NCBI GenBank assembly: GCA_019915135.1
Contig: JAHLMK010000023.1
Location: forward strand, 642,495-706,494
Reading direction: 5' to 3'
DNA: 64,000 bases
Source of the DNA: Strobilurus pachycystidiatus
Taxonomy: Eukaryota > Basidiomycota > Agaricomycetes > Agaricales > Physalacriaceae
Program-made: the position numbers and the translations under genes
Notes under the pieces: model-generated
What the model saw: only the letters and a program-made list of their open reading frames with translations
What the model was told of the DNA's origin: nothing
Database searches by the model: none
Part shown: positions 47,495 to 58,600 of the stretch, in pieces
Layout: each line of letters starts with the position of its first letter
Numbering within the stretch: the stretch's first letter is position 1

Positions 47495-48185
47495 ATGCCG
47501 CATTTTTATGTCGTCGGTAGGCGCTTTGATTGCTCGCAATCTCAACACACTCACGCGCAATGCAGAGGCAATCTTGAAGGCGTGCTGGGACGCGAGGAGC
47601 AACGAGATCCTGTATCGCATCAAGTGGTGGCAGTACAGCGTGCGAGAGAACACGTACGTGCCGACTGAACCATACTTGGTTGACTGTGACTCTCATGTGT
47701 ACGACAGATGGGAGCCAAAAGAATCCCTCGAATCAGGAGGGACGGGATGGATGATTGATGAATGGTGGGATTGGGTCGAACAGGACGTCGGAGTGACGCG
47801 GCATAAGTTGTCTTCGGTTGGAACCGTTCGCGCCAAAAGCAAGCATGTCGGTGAGTTCAGATCTCAGTTATCACCCACCCAGCAACCAACTCATGGATAT
47901 CGAGACGAACAAAAAGAACGTACGAGACTTTCGCAAGAACGACTGGCTGCTGGGAAAGCCGCGGCGCCGGCGGGACAAGGGGACGGGCTCGATAAAGATC
48001 AGGGCTGCTCTGAGGAAGGCTCACCCGGCGATCATGTGTGCGGAAGTATGTCTCCTTTGACGGATCTGACGGTTGGAGAGGGTGAGAATCAGCAAGTAGA
48101 TGTGGGCTCATATGAGGAGGCTGGAGACGCAGCGCGTGCTGCTTATCTGTGCGGGAGCATGTCGCCCTTGTCAGACTTGGCCTAG
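47495..48185 (+). CDS. Chromodomain protein, right-arm copy
   Basis: Exon 1 is 47495-47516 (MPHFYVV plus one base), the intron 47517-47565, and exon 2 starts at 47566. It is identical to the left copy across the chromodomain (FYVVE, YRIKWWQYS, RENTYVP). Over the 244-codon open frame shared by the two arms only two residues differ: Trp in place of Arg in the WWD-x-VEQ segment, and Asp in place of Asn before HVCGS. Such near identity at 41 kb distance implies recent duplication or ongoing conversion. About 213 residues if read through to 48185; the C-terminal splicing is uncertain. Confidence 0.75.
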
Positions 48186-48371
48186 CGATGGAGAACCGAA
48201 TATGCGTACATACAAACAGAGTTGCACAGTAGGTTACTAGGTGATAAAATCTGAGAGGCGTGACTCCAAAAAGCAGATTCTGATTAAGAATGACGAGTAA
48301 TAATATCTTTGCTAACAATCAAACCTACAAACGATTGCAACAATCTCTTCTTGGAATTGGGTGTCATCAAA

Positions 48372-48733
48372 ATGGCATCCACGCGCCCCCTTGTCGTGGG
48401 TTCCGGGCCTAGCCTTTGGGTGACCAAGCAGCGCGTTAAACAATCTAGATCGTATGCGCTTACACATTGCTGGTGAGACATAAATTCTACGCCACACATA
48501 CTAGTTCGGATCTAATGTTCTATAGGCGACGATGGACGAATCCCCGAGCCCTAGGCGACGACTATCGCCGTTGGGACGCTTTGACGTCGATGAGTTCGAG
48601 CTGTCGAGTCGTCAGCTTGTATAAGTTCACGCCACACAAGGCCGAGACTATTCAACGTCCCCCATGGCTCGCAGCATCGAGACAGCGCGTGTCGGCCAAC
48701 GATGGGGACATTGGGCGCGTCATTCTCTCATAG
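48372..48733 (+). CDS. P2 copy C, unknown 102-residue protein
   Basis: Exon 1 (48372-48472) reads MASTRPLVVGSGPSLWV; a 53-bp GTGAGA...CTATAG intron follows; exon 2 (48526-48733) reads RRWTNPRALGDDYRRWD and ends in the right-arm type C-terminus (RPPWLAASRQRVSANDG, GRVILS). Phases match exactly. The next gene, P1 copy C, starts 149 bp downstream on the same strand. There is no TM segment and no recognised domain; the protein is basic. Confidence 0.62.
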
Positions 48734-48881
48734 CGAGCCCACATCGCGTCCACACCGCCCTCTAGAGGCACTTTAGTCGGGATCGGATGCCCGGGCCGGT
48801 ACCCGAAGGAGGCCAAATCCGGCCATACTTAAACCCAATCCCGACGCTCTGAGCACCTTCTGCTCTCCTCAACAACCAACC

Positions 48882-49543
48882 ATGCAGAGCATCGTCGCCA
48901 CAGTACCAGCGCCGCCCGGTGGACTCCTCAGGCCACTTCCCGCCTTCCAGCACATCGACATCCAGCCTCACGGCGTTACTCATCCGGCACCGACGCCACA
49001 GCCCATCGCGCCCTTGGCTTTGCTGCGCCCGGCGGGGCACCCTAACTCGACCGCCCGCATTCTGGGCTTGATGCGCCAGGAATTCGAGACGTCCGGCATC
49101 TGGCTGGGCTACGCCGCGCTGCGCGACGCGAGAAGGCGCTGCGGCCATGTATTCGGGGGACGGGCGCATATGTGGGTGATTATGTGAGTACTTCTCCTCC
49201 TTTCCTCGAGGTCTCGAAGCTGAGGGGGACGTGGAAGGCCGACAGCTCTTCACGTCCATGGGACTGCGCTTCCCATCGCGCATCTTACCATCCGCCTTTA
49301 TGACGCGGCGGGATGGTCGGTCGGCTGTGTAGAGTGGGGCGGGTTTGGTGTCGACGAGGCCGTATGCTTCGTCTACACGAAGAGACAGCGGCACCGGCAG
49401 AGGCAGTCTGTGAGGGGGTTAGCACCGGCGTCGAGGCCGGCGGCGCTGTGGGCGGATCCAACGGGGATGATTGAGGTGAGTCCACTCGGGTTCGATCTTG
49501 ACGATATACTGATGTCTCTCAGATGTTCGTATGGGCGAATTAG
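48882..49543 (+). CDS. P1 copy C, unknown 186-residue protein
   Basis: Exons 48882-49183, 49238-49475 and 49523-49543. The first intron splits an ATG codon; the second is phase 0. The protein starts MQSIVATVPAPPGGLLRPLP, has GYAALRDARRRCGHVFGG at the end of exon 1, LPIAHLTIRLYDAAGWSVG in exon 2, and ends MFVWAN. Conservation with the diverged copy D concentrates on the first 16 residues, the DARRRC(G/A)H-FGGRA block, and the AGWSVG-VEWGGF block. That pattern indicates selection on the protein. Confidence 0.75.
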
Positions 49544-49799
49544 GTACCACCACGGTCACTGTATGATTACTTTTGGGTTTCGGGCGGTTGTATTTCTTGA
49601 GAATGGTCTGTATACATTGTTTCAGCAGCAGTATTCCGTCTTAGGTTGAACATCAATTAGGCTCGGTGGTCAGATCTTCAGCATAACGACATCTTCCAAG
49701 CACACCCGGACTTGTAACAAATTCAAGGTATGTAGTTTGAACGCTCTACCATCATTTGACTTACATATTCAGTTCAGATAGAACTCTGCAATCGTAGTT

Positions 49800-50275
49800 T
49801 TGCCAGTACATCTTCATTGTAGCTGTCAGCTCACGACTTTTTCACAGGACACTTGTATTCAAGACCCCACGGTTGCCCGCTCCATCATCCATGACTCCCT
49901 GGAATTGGGTGCCTATGCATCCGCGCGCCCCCTTGTCGTGGGTTCCAGGCTTAGCCTTTGGGTGACCAAGCAGCGCGTTAAACAATCTAGATCGTATGCG
50001 CATACACATTGCTGGTAAGACATAAATTCTACGCCACACATACCAGTGCGGATTTAATGTTCTATAGGCGACGATGGACGAATCCCCGAGCCCTAGGCGA
50101 CGACTATCGCCGTTGGGACGCTTTGACGTCGATGAGTTCGAGCTGTCGAGTCGTCAGCTTGTATAAGTTCACGCCACACAAGGCCAAGACTATTCAACGT
50201 CCCCCATGGCTCGCAGCATCGAGACAGCGCGTGTCGGCCAACGATGGGGACATTGGGCGCGTCATTCTCTCATAG
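49800..50275 (+). CDS. P2 copy D, unknown protein, start unclear
   Basis: Mirror of the P2 copy at 944-1422 in its first exon, including the lost ATG base; the open frame from 49800 has no ATG. The second exon and C-terminus are of the right-arm type, nearly identical to copy C (KAK versus KAE being one visible change). It is followed 149 bp later by P1 copy D. Confidence 0.48.
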
Positions 50276-50423
50276 CGAGCCCACATCGCGTCCACACCGC
50301 CCTCTAGAGGCACTTTAGTCGGGATCGGATGCCCGGGCCGGTACCCGAAGGAGGCCAAATCCGGCCATACTTAAACCCAATCCCGACGCTCTGAGCACCT
50401 TCTGCTCTCCTCAACAACCAACC

Positions 50424-51081
50424 ATGCAGAGCATCGTCGCCACAGTACCAGCGCCGCCCGGTGGACTCCTCGACACGATGCCCGCCGTCGCACCCATCAC
50501 CATTTGGCCATCGGGAGTCCAGATCCCACCCGCCACGCCGGTTAACGTCGCGCCCGAAGCTCTAATGCTGGAGGCGGACCATCCGAACGCGACTGCCGCC
50601 ACGCTGGCCCAGATGCGTACCGACTTCAAGGCGACGGGGATCTGGCTCGGGCACGCCGCCCTGAACGACGCGAGGCGGCGCTGCGCGCATTTCTTTGGGG
50701 GACGGGCGCGGTACTGGGTTCTAGCGTGAGTTTTCAACCTTTCTCTCTGTGTTTGAAGACTTACTGTGATGTGGAGGCCGACCGGACTTCACACCCACGG
50801 TCGCGTACTCCCCATCGAGCACGTCACCATTTGTATCTACGACGACGCGGGGTGGTCGGTTGGCACCGTGGAGTGGGGCGGGTTTGAGGAAGACGAGGCG
50901 GTCCTCTTCCCGGTGACGACGAAGCAGCGGAAGAACATGAAGAAGAGGGAGCGGGGGACCCCAGAGTCGGAGAGGAAGCCGGCCGTCTGGGGGAATAGGG
51001 CGAAGATGGTTACGGTGAGTGCGCCTCTTCCCCTCCCGACGGAATACTGATCATTTACAGATCCTTGAATGGTCAATCTAG
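50424..51081 (+). CDS. P1 copy D, divergent paralogue
   Basis: Exons 50424-50725, 50777-51014 and 51061-51081 have exactly the same lengths as in copy C (302, 238 and 21 nt), giving 186 residues. The promoter and first 16 codons are the same as copy C; beyond that the protein is roughly half identical: DTMPAVAPITIWPSG, GHAALNDARRRCAHFFGGRA, LPIEHVTICIYDDAGWSVG, VEWGGFEEDEAV, and the tail ILEWSI. Equal exon lengths and conserved motifs despite divergence make this the best evidence that P1 is a real protein. Confidence 0.75.
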
Positions 51082-51378
51082 ATACAAAACGGCCACTCTA
51101 CCATACTGTACGACTAGAACTTTCGCGAAGTGTGTATCCCTTGGGTCTCGGTCTGTATTGCATCTTCTTTGGCAACAGCTTCTTGTCGTCTGACCGTGTA
51201 TGTTGCTGTAGCTTGGGTCCACATCCTCCATCTTGATTGCGTGATGCACCTCTTATGCGGGACTCAGACCAAAACTGGGTATGTGCATTTTGCATTGTGT
51301 AGCCTTTCACTGATAACTCACACTAGACAGGCCTTACGGCGTGTATAGTCGTATCGTTCCATCTCTTCGGACTTTCCC

Positions 51379-51703
51379 ATGGCCCCTCCGCCAGATGAGA
51401 CTCTTGAACAGCGGCTGGCAAGGGAAGCAGAACGTTCTCCTCAGTCAGGCTCCGTCACTTCTGTATTGTTCCATCTCTTCGGACTTTCACTGACATGTAC
51501 TGTATAGGTGGTCCGTACTCGAGTACGAGAGGGATCGTTTGGCGGTAAAACAGTTTGGGTAACTATGGCATACCACTACTCAAGGAAACATGACTACAGC
51601 TAATACTATTGGTTGGTCTCCGCAGGCCTCCAAGACACCACATACGATATCATTTTCCCCTTCATACGGTTCCACGCTAATTTGTGTTAAAAAGGTTCTT
51701 TAG
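51379..51703 (+). CDS. Possible small protein, unknown
   Basis: Three short exons can be joined with good splice sites: MAPPPDETLEQRLAREAERS, a GTATTG...TATAG intron, VVRTRVREGSFGGKTVW, a GTAACT...CGCAG intron, then ASKTPHTISFSPSYGST and a stop at 51703. About 70 residues, no recognised domain. Its end overlaps the 3' end of F-box gene 3 on the other strand. A TTCCATCTCTTCGGACTTTC string occurs both before the ATG and in the first intron. Confidence 0.35.
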
Positions 51704-52636
51704 CAGTGTAGCGATATCACTCTGTGACTCACCACGGTCCGTGAGGGGGCGCGGGACGCGCACAATGGACTGAGCGGCAAATTCGCTAACTGGAATTGAC
51801 CTTAGTAGAACCTCCAGGCCCAGATCTCTGAGACGTTGCATAATCCTTGATTCGCACAGAAAGCTTTGAACAAAGAGGGATGTCTGAGACAGGACTGACG
51901 TTCACTCACTGTGCTCGTCTTTCCTCCCTGACGGCCGAAAGTTGCTGGCGCCGAGCAGCATGGCGTTTACTCAGCCAAGTCCTACAGGCAGACTCAGCCG
52001 GCAATAGATACACGTACGGCGCATAGGTGCGAGTATTCCTATGGAAGAAAATGAACGGCAAGTCTCAGTAAACCGGGAGGGGATGAACACAAACTTGTAA
52101 AAGTCCTTGAGGCATTCATGGCACCGGCGGAATCTATATTCCCATTGACAGGACGGCGTTACACAGCCACAGCTCTGTATGGGATAGGAAGAACATGAGG
52201 TTGTGGACCATAAGCAGGCACTTCGAGAAGACACACCTTGCAGTGACGGCCAAACAGAAGGAAGACATGTTCCCGCGCATTCAAGCCGGGAAGCGGTGGC
52301 GGAATGTCCGGTTCATTTGACAAGCACTGCTTCCAGCACGACTCTTGATTTGGGTGGGCAAGAAAAGACCAGATGATGTTCGTAGTATGCGAAAGGTTAA
52401 GGAGATCCTGAGCGGGGAGGTAACTGAATATCTGTCCAAAGTCAATGAGAACGTCAATTTCAAGCCAGGTAGGTTACCTCTAAGATGATGTCCGACGGTA
52501 ATTCCAGCAATCCATGCTGTTGCTCAATTCGCCTGCGCCGGGCAGGACGATGGGACGAGCCAGCAGGATCATAATTGTCGTGCGTAGGGTCGTATTCGTT
52601 GTCGTCTCCAGTATATTTACGTTTCGTTGGCGCCAT
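51677..52636 (-). CDS. F-box protein 3
   Basis: The start at 52636 (MAPTKRKYTGDDNEYDP) leads through RPARRRRIEQQ to the F-box LLELPSDIILE. A GTAACC...GACAG intron joins it to IFSYLPAQDLLNLSHTTNII. It continues CWKQCLSNEPDIPPPLPGL, HVFLLFGRHCK and, after an intron, a Cys-rich segment (CGCVTPSCQW, RRCHECLKDFYK). Later exons have YAPYVYLLPAESACRTWLSK and RLRDLGLEVLLRSIP, VRVPRPLTDR. This is the same architecture as F-box protein 1. The last exon is uncertain; the stop at 51677 follows read-through after PLTDR. Probable SCF substrate receptor. Confidence 0.75.
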
Positions 52637-52928
52637 TGTGATGTATCAGGACTCGGTCTCAAGACTTTATCCTCCAGCTTGGAGTGGCTGAATTAGATCA
52701 GATCCTTTGACACTAACGTTTGTTTGAGCTCAAAGCCATAAAGGCGGCCATGCCAATGTCGGTGGTCCAGTTACGTACGGATGTACGGATACATTGACAG
52801 CAGACATGCTTCCGAATCCTGCCTTTGACTGTTTCCAAGACAATAAGTTGTGATGATGGAGGGAACCAAACGCAGAAGCATTCGCACCTCCGAGGTACCT
52901 CCGAGAGCCCAGGCGAGCCGACGGGCCG

Positions 52929-52990
52929 ACACTCCGCTTCCTTTCATCCAGGCCTCTATATAACACTCCGCTTCCTTTCATCTTTATAAA
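52929..52990 (+). promoter_or_regulatory. Duplicated promoter block with TATA boxes
   Basis: A 19-bp string CACTCCGCTTCCTTTCATC occurs at 52930-52948 and 52964-52982. Each copy is followed by a TATA-like element (TATATAA at 52957, TTATAAA at 52984). The block lies 65-125 bp before the ATG at 53055, a plausible core promoter position. Confidence 0.6.
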
Positions 52991-53054
52991 GCCACTCACC
53001 TATAGGCGCGCATTCAGTACTTGGATTGAAGTGCTCTAGTTCTATTTCATACTC

Positions 53055-53606
53055 ATGTCTACTCAGGTAAGCAACGCGTAGTCTCATATGTGCCGTGCTG
53101 ACAAGGGACCAGACCACGCAATCCTCGGGAGACGCACTCGAATTTGACCAAAGGCTGAACTCTAACGTTGTGCGTGTCTTTTCATGAATCTGCTCAGCTT
53201 CTCTAATGTCCATCAGGTTCTCGGTGATACACCGTCCGAGTCCGCTCTTGAGGTCATAGAGACTCGCGTGAAGAATGGTGTTCTAGAATCCATGTATATC
53301 GCACTTGGCCAAGAGCTCAATCAGTCGGAGGACCGGCTTGATTTTCTTGAGGAGTGGAAAGAATGCACCGAGGTCGGACTCGAGGACTTGCAGGCTAAGG
53401 TGGATGATATCGAGGTTGACCTGGACGCATTCGGAGCTCGCATCGACTCGTTGGAGTCTCAGGTCAACTCCTTGACAAGGACTTGTGGAATTATGGTATG
53501 TGTCCAGCTTCGTTTTGAAAGGATCTGTGAATACTAAACCCGGATCTAGCAATTCATGATCTTCACACTTGGGGTTGTGGCGGCGTTGGCAGCCCGTCGC
53601 AAGTAG
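53055..53606 (+). CDS. Small coiled-coil protein with C-terminal hydrophobic tail
   Basis: Exons 53055-53066, 53113-53169, 53217-53495 and 53550-53606 give 134 residues, with every junction in frame. It begins MSTQTTQSSGDALEFDQRLN. A long heptad region follows (SEDRLDFLEEWKECTEVGLE, LQAKVDDIEVDLDAFGARID, SLESQVNSLTR). It ends FMIFTLGVVAALAARRK, a short hydrophobic helix plus basic residues, like a tail anchor. The family is not recognised; a role as a membrane-attached oligomer is inferred only from sequence character. Confidence 0.65.
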
Positions 53607-53795
53607 CCCTCCCTGGTTTGTTGGCGACGGAAAGCGGATGTGAGTTGAATCCATGTAGACCAAGTTACGTATAAATGCAAGTGGAAGTAAAGTTGAATCG
53701 AGATTCATCATTCCCGTACATATGCCTCAGTTAGGTTGCACAAGTCAGAACAACAAGGGTTGAGTGGCCACTGCCCGAAGTTTCCATAAGTAGCA

Positions 53796-54330
53796 GTGCT
53801 TCCTTTTGGCTTCCGACGCTTCCCTCAACGTGGCTCAAGCTGCTCCCTGTCATCGCACGCGACGACCACGACTAATAGGTTACCGACGTTGGTGTCAACG
53901 TCACATTGGCGCCCTGCCTTTGTTGATTACTTCCTTCATCTCATCTCAATACACCAATCTCAGCTCCTCGAAAAACCGCCTCGGAAGACTGCCTCCCGTA
54001 TTATTTACACATCGTCTCAACAACCTCTCTGCTCCGGAAGCAGCCAATGGCCTCGTCAAACAGTCAGAGCGCACCAAGTTCGGTTTGTCCGCTCGTCAGC
54101 CTAGGCCTGCGTCCGAGAATAACAAGCACGGCTTCAGCAGAGAATGAGTAGACACCGTGCAAGATACCTCGGTGGATGGGCTTGGACGGCCTCCTTGATG
54201 CACGGAACCGGCGCGGTCGCCCGACTCGTTTATCACACAGCGGTCCAGGAGAGTCCGATATCGTTTTGAGAGCGCGCAACGAGGCCGACATGGTGACGAC
54301 GGCTTTCCGTCGCGTCATTGAGCAGTAAGT
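53796..54330 (+). other. Possible exon, unassigned
   Basis: At 54176-54325 a frame starting MGLDGLLDARNRRGRPTRLS continues ESDIVLRARNEADMVTTAFR and meets a GTAAGT donor, which looks like a real exon. Upstream frames (53806-54147) are open but cannot be joined with confidence, and no downstream exon was identified. Confidence 0.3.
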
Positions 54331-55655
54331 ACACCAAGAACGTTATGCTGCATCATACTGTATGTAAACTACGTCAATAATAAGATTACGCCCGCCCGCC
54401 ATAAAGAGGTCAAGTGGCGTATTTCCTTCGCGCAAAACACACAGCACAATATGTGTTTTCAATGTGTACATGGGTCGATGTAAGTAATAGATGATTAGAT
54501 CCGTCTGTGTACAAATGTCCTTTGCAACTTCCGAAGCGGCTTCCCTGCTCTGAATGCGGTCATGAAGCTTGCAGAGTTGGCGCGGGGGATGGGGCGGGAC
54601 TGGGGCGGCAAGTTCAAAGTTGAAGTTGTCTTTGAATACCGGGACAGCTGGGTCACGTTATCGGTCTAGACCAAGAGAAAGCTTCTCCGAATTCCAGGAA
54701 ACAGAGGAAGTCTTACCCGTTATGGAGATATCGGGTAGTGGCCACCCACCCAACAACAAGAACGAGAAAAACACGTGGTCTTTGCATGCTTGTCTACAGT
54801 CCTGAAGGGCGCAATGACGGTGTAAGGTCATATCCTTGCGTTAAGCATATAGGACTCAGTCACTCTCTCAAGCTTCGAAATAACTTATATAGAAAATCTG
54901 TCAAACAATGCCGTGCCATGCCAGCTGAAACCAATTGTCCCCGAGGGCCCCATCCTTGAGCCCAAGCCTTGCACGTGGTTGCTAGGATTCACAGGATAGA
55001 AAATAACAATTTGGTCAGGACGTCAGACATTGATATTGACGGCTCACACAAGCTCACAAATGGCGGTTGCTCGCATGTTTTTGCCTAACCAAGTACTTAA
55101 TGAGGCGGAGGGATGCACATGTCTGACCGGTGAGGAACATGGTGCAAAAGCAGTATTCCTGTGCGTATAAGTGCGAGTGCTCAAGATTTTTGAGGGTGTC
55201 ATACTCAGCTGAGATGAACATTGAGTAAATCATAGCCCTGTGGGATGCCGGGATGCTACCCTTGCTACCGCCCTCATCCTAACTCCCAGCCAAAATAGGG
55301 GTGTTCTTCCTATTGTAACCACGGCCATCAGTAAGTGAGACAACAGCATCCATTATTTTATTTTTCTGTGAGTGGGGAGAGTCCTTGCTTGAAGGCAAGG
55401 AAATTGAGTCCGTGTGAGATAAGAGACCCTAACTTGGACAGACGGCAATGGTTCGGTTGCTGTTGGCCACTTACATAATCTGTGCCATGGCTAAATTTGC
55501 TCGGTTTGACCAGATACATTCCGAACATCAATGATAACATGAGCGGACGGATACGGCGCTCTGCCTGCCCGTTCTCAACCTACCGACATTTCTCGCTGCT
55601 TCAATGGCACCTTTTCCTGCTCCCATGTTTTAGAATGACAGAATGAATTTTTGAC
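54331..55655. other. Intergenic flank of the satellite
   Basis: No supported gene. Short frames at 54569-54959 and 55358-55540 have no domain or splice support. Degenerate satellite-like words (TTGCTAAC, GTCAACC) begin only near 55.66 kb. Confidence 0.45.
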
Positions 55656-55659
55656 ACAG

Positions 55660-58600
55660 AGCTAGAACACCCGTGCTAAGTCTGGAGAACACCTGTCAAC
55701 CCTTGCTAACATTAAGTGAAGTCTTGCTAAGTTTTGCTAATATTGGACCTTGTCTCACCAATTCCTGTTAAGTCTGGATAACATATGTCCAGTCGCTGTC
55801 AATCCTTGCTAATACTACGTGAATTCCCGCTAAGTTTTGCTAACGTTGGACCAGGTCTCGTCAACTCTTGCTAAGTCTGGATAACATCTGTCAAGTTGCC
55901 GTCAATCCTTGCTAACACTACGTGAAGTCTTGCTAAGTTTGGATATCATATGTCGAGTCGCCGTCAATCCATGGTAACACTATGTGAATTTCCGCCAAGT
56001 TTTGCTAACATTGGATTCCTCTCGTCAACCCTTGCTAAGTTTGGATAACATCCGTCAAGTCGCCGTCAATCGCCGCTAACACTATGTGAATTCCCGCCAA
56101 GTTGCGCCAACATTGAACCTCGGCTCGTCAACTCTTGCTAAGTTTGGATAACATCTGTCAAGTTGACGTCAATCCTTGCTAACACTACGTGAAGTCTTGC
56201 TAAGTTTGGATGACATCCGTCAAGTCACCCGTCAATCCATGCTAGCACTATGTGAATTCCCCCCAAGTTTCGCTAACATTGGACCTCGGCTCGTCAACTC
56301 TTGCTAAGTTTGGATAACATTTGTCAAGTCGCCGTCAATCCTTGCTAACACTATGTGAATCCCCGCCAAGTTGCGCTAACATTAGACCTCGGCTTGTCAA
56401 CTCTTGCTAAGTTTGGATAACATCTGTCAAGTTGCCGTCAATCCCCGCTAACACTAGGTGAAGTCTTGCTAAGTTTGGATGACATCTGTCAAGTCACCCG
56501 TTAATCCATGCTAACACTATGTGAATTCCCCCCAAGTTTTGCTAACATTGGACCTCGGCTCGTCAACTCTTGCTAAGTTTGGATAACATTTGTCAAGTCG
56601 CCGTCAATCCCCGCTAACACTACGTGAAGTCTTGCTAAGTTTGGATGACATCCGTCAAGTCACCCGTCAATCCCCGCTAACACTATGTGAATTCCCGCCA
56701 AGTTGCGCTAACATTGGACCTCGTCTCGTCAACTCTTGCTAAGTTTGGATAACATCTGTCAAGTTGCCGTCAATTCCCGCTAACACTATGTGAATTCCCG
56801 CCAAGTTTCGCTAACATTGGACCTCGGCTTGTCAACTCTTGCTAAGTTTGGATAACATCTGTCAAGTTGCCGTCAATCCCCGCTAACACTACGTGAAGTC
56901 TTGCTAAGTTTGGATGACATCCGTCAAGTCACCCGTCAATCCATGCTAACACTATGTGAATTCCCCCCAAGTTTCGCTAACATTGGACTCCTTCTCGTCA
57001 ACCCTTGCTAAGTTCGGATAACATCTGTCAAGTTGCCGTCAATCCCCGCTAACACTACGTGAAGTCTTGCTAAGTTTGGATGACATCCGTCAAGTCACCC
57101 GTCAATCCATGCTAACACTATGTGAATTCCCCCCAAGTTTCGCTAACATTGGACTTCCTCTCGTCAACCCTTGCTAAGTTTGGATAACATCCGTCAAGCT
57201 CGTCAACTCTTGATAAGTTTGGATAACATCTGTCAAGTTGACGTCAATCCTTGCTAACACTACGTGAAGTCTTGCTAAGTTTGGATATCATATGTCGAGT
57301 CACCGTCAATCCATGGTAACATTATGTGAATTTCCGCCAAGTTTTGCTAACATTGGACTTCCTCTCGTCAACGCTTGCTAAGTTTGGATAACATCCGTCA
57401 AGTTGCCGTCAATCCTTGCTAACACTATGTGAATCCCCGCCAAGTTGCGCTAACATTAGACCTCGCCTCGTCAACTCTAGCTAAGTTTGGATAACATCTG
57501 TCAAGTTGCCGTCAATCCCCGCTAACACTACGTGAAGTCTTGCTAAGTTTGGATGACATCCGTCAAGTCACCTGTCAATCCATGCTAACACTATGTGAAT
57601 TCCGCCAAGTTTCGCTAACATTGGACTTCCTCTCGTCAACCCTTGCTAAGTTTGGATAACATCCGTCAAGTCGCCATCAATCCCCGCTAACACTATGTGA
57701 ATTCCCGCCAAGTTGCGCTAACATTGGACCTCGTCTCGTCAACTCTTGCTAAGTTTGGATAACATCTGTCAAGTTGCCGTCAATCCCCGCTAACACTACG
57801 TGAAGTCTTGCTAAGTTTGGATGACATCCGTCAAGTCACCCGTCAATCCATGCTAACACTATGTGAATTCCCCCCAAGTTTCGCTAACATTGGACTTCCT
57901 CTCGTCAACCCTTGCTAAGTTTGGATAACATCCGTCAAGTCGCCGTCAATCCTTGCTAACACTATGTGAATCCCCGCCAAGTTGCGCTAACATTAGACCT
58001 CGGCTCGTCAACTCTTGCTAAGTTTGGATAACATCTGTCAAGTTGCCGTCAATTCCCGCTAACACTATGTGAATTCCCGCCAAGTTTCGCTAACATTGGA
58101 CCTCGGCTTGTCAACTCTTGCTAAGTTTGGATAACATCTGTCAAGTTGCCGTCAATCCCCGCTAACACTACGTGAAGTCTTGCTAAGTTTGGATGACATC
58201 CGTCAAGTCACCCGTCAATCCCCGCTAACATCATGTGAATTCCCCCCAAGTTTCGCTAACATTGGACTCCCTCTCGTCAACCCTTGCTAAGTTCGGATAA
58301 CATCTGTCAAGTCACTCGTCAATCCATGCTAACACTATGTGAATTCCCCCCAAGTTTCGCTAACATTGGACTTCCTCTCGTCAACCCTTGCTAAGTTTGG
58401 ATAACATCCGTCAAGCTCGTCAACTCTTGATAAGTTTGGATAACATCTGTCAAGTTGACGTCAATCCTTGCTAACACTACGTGAAGTCTTGCTAAGTTTG
58501 GATATCATATGTCGAGTCACCGTCAATCCATGGTAACATTATGTGAATTTCCGCCAAGTTTTGCTAACATTGGACTTCCTCTCGTCAACGCTTGCTAAGT

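Larger units (their letters stand above)
46114..50471. repeat. Right arm of the 4.36-kb inverted repeat
   Basis: Inverted counterpart of 748-5105, with the same gene order on the plus strand. The outer limit is inside P1 copy D: its promoter and first 16 codons match copy C, then the sequence diverges abruptly. The inner limit is within the SPT5-like exon 1 homology, where the poly-Glu-encoding run has become a (CTC)n microsatellite. Confidence 0.93.
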
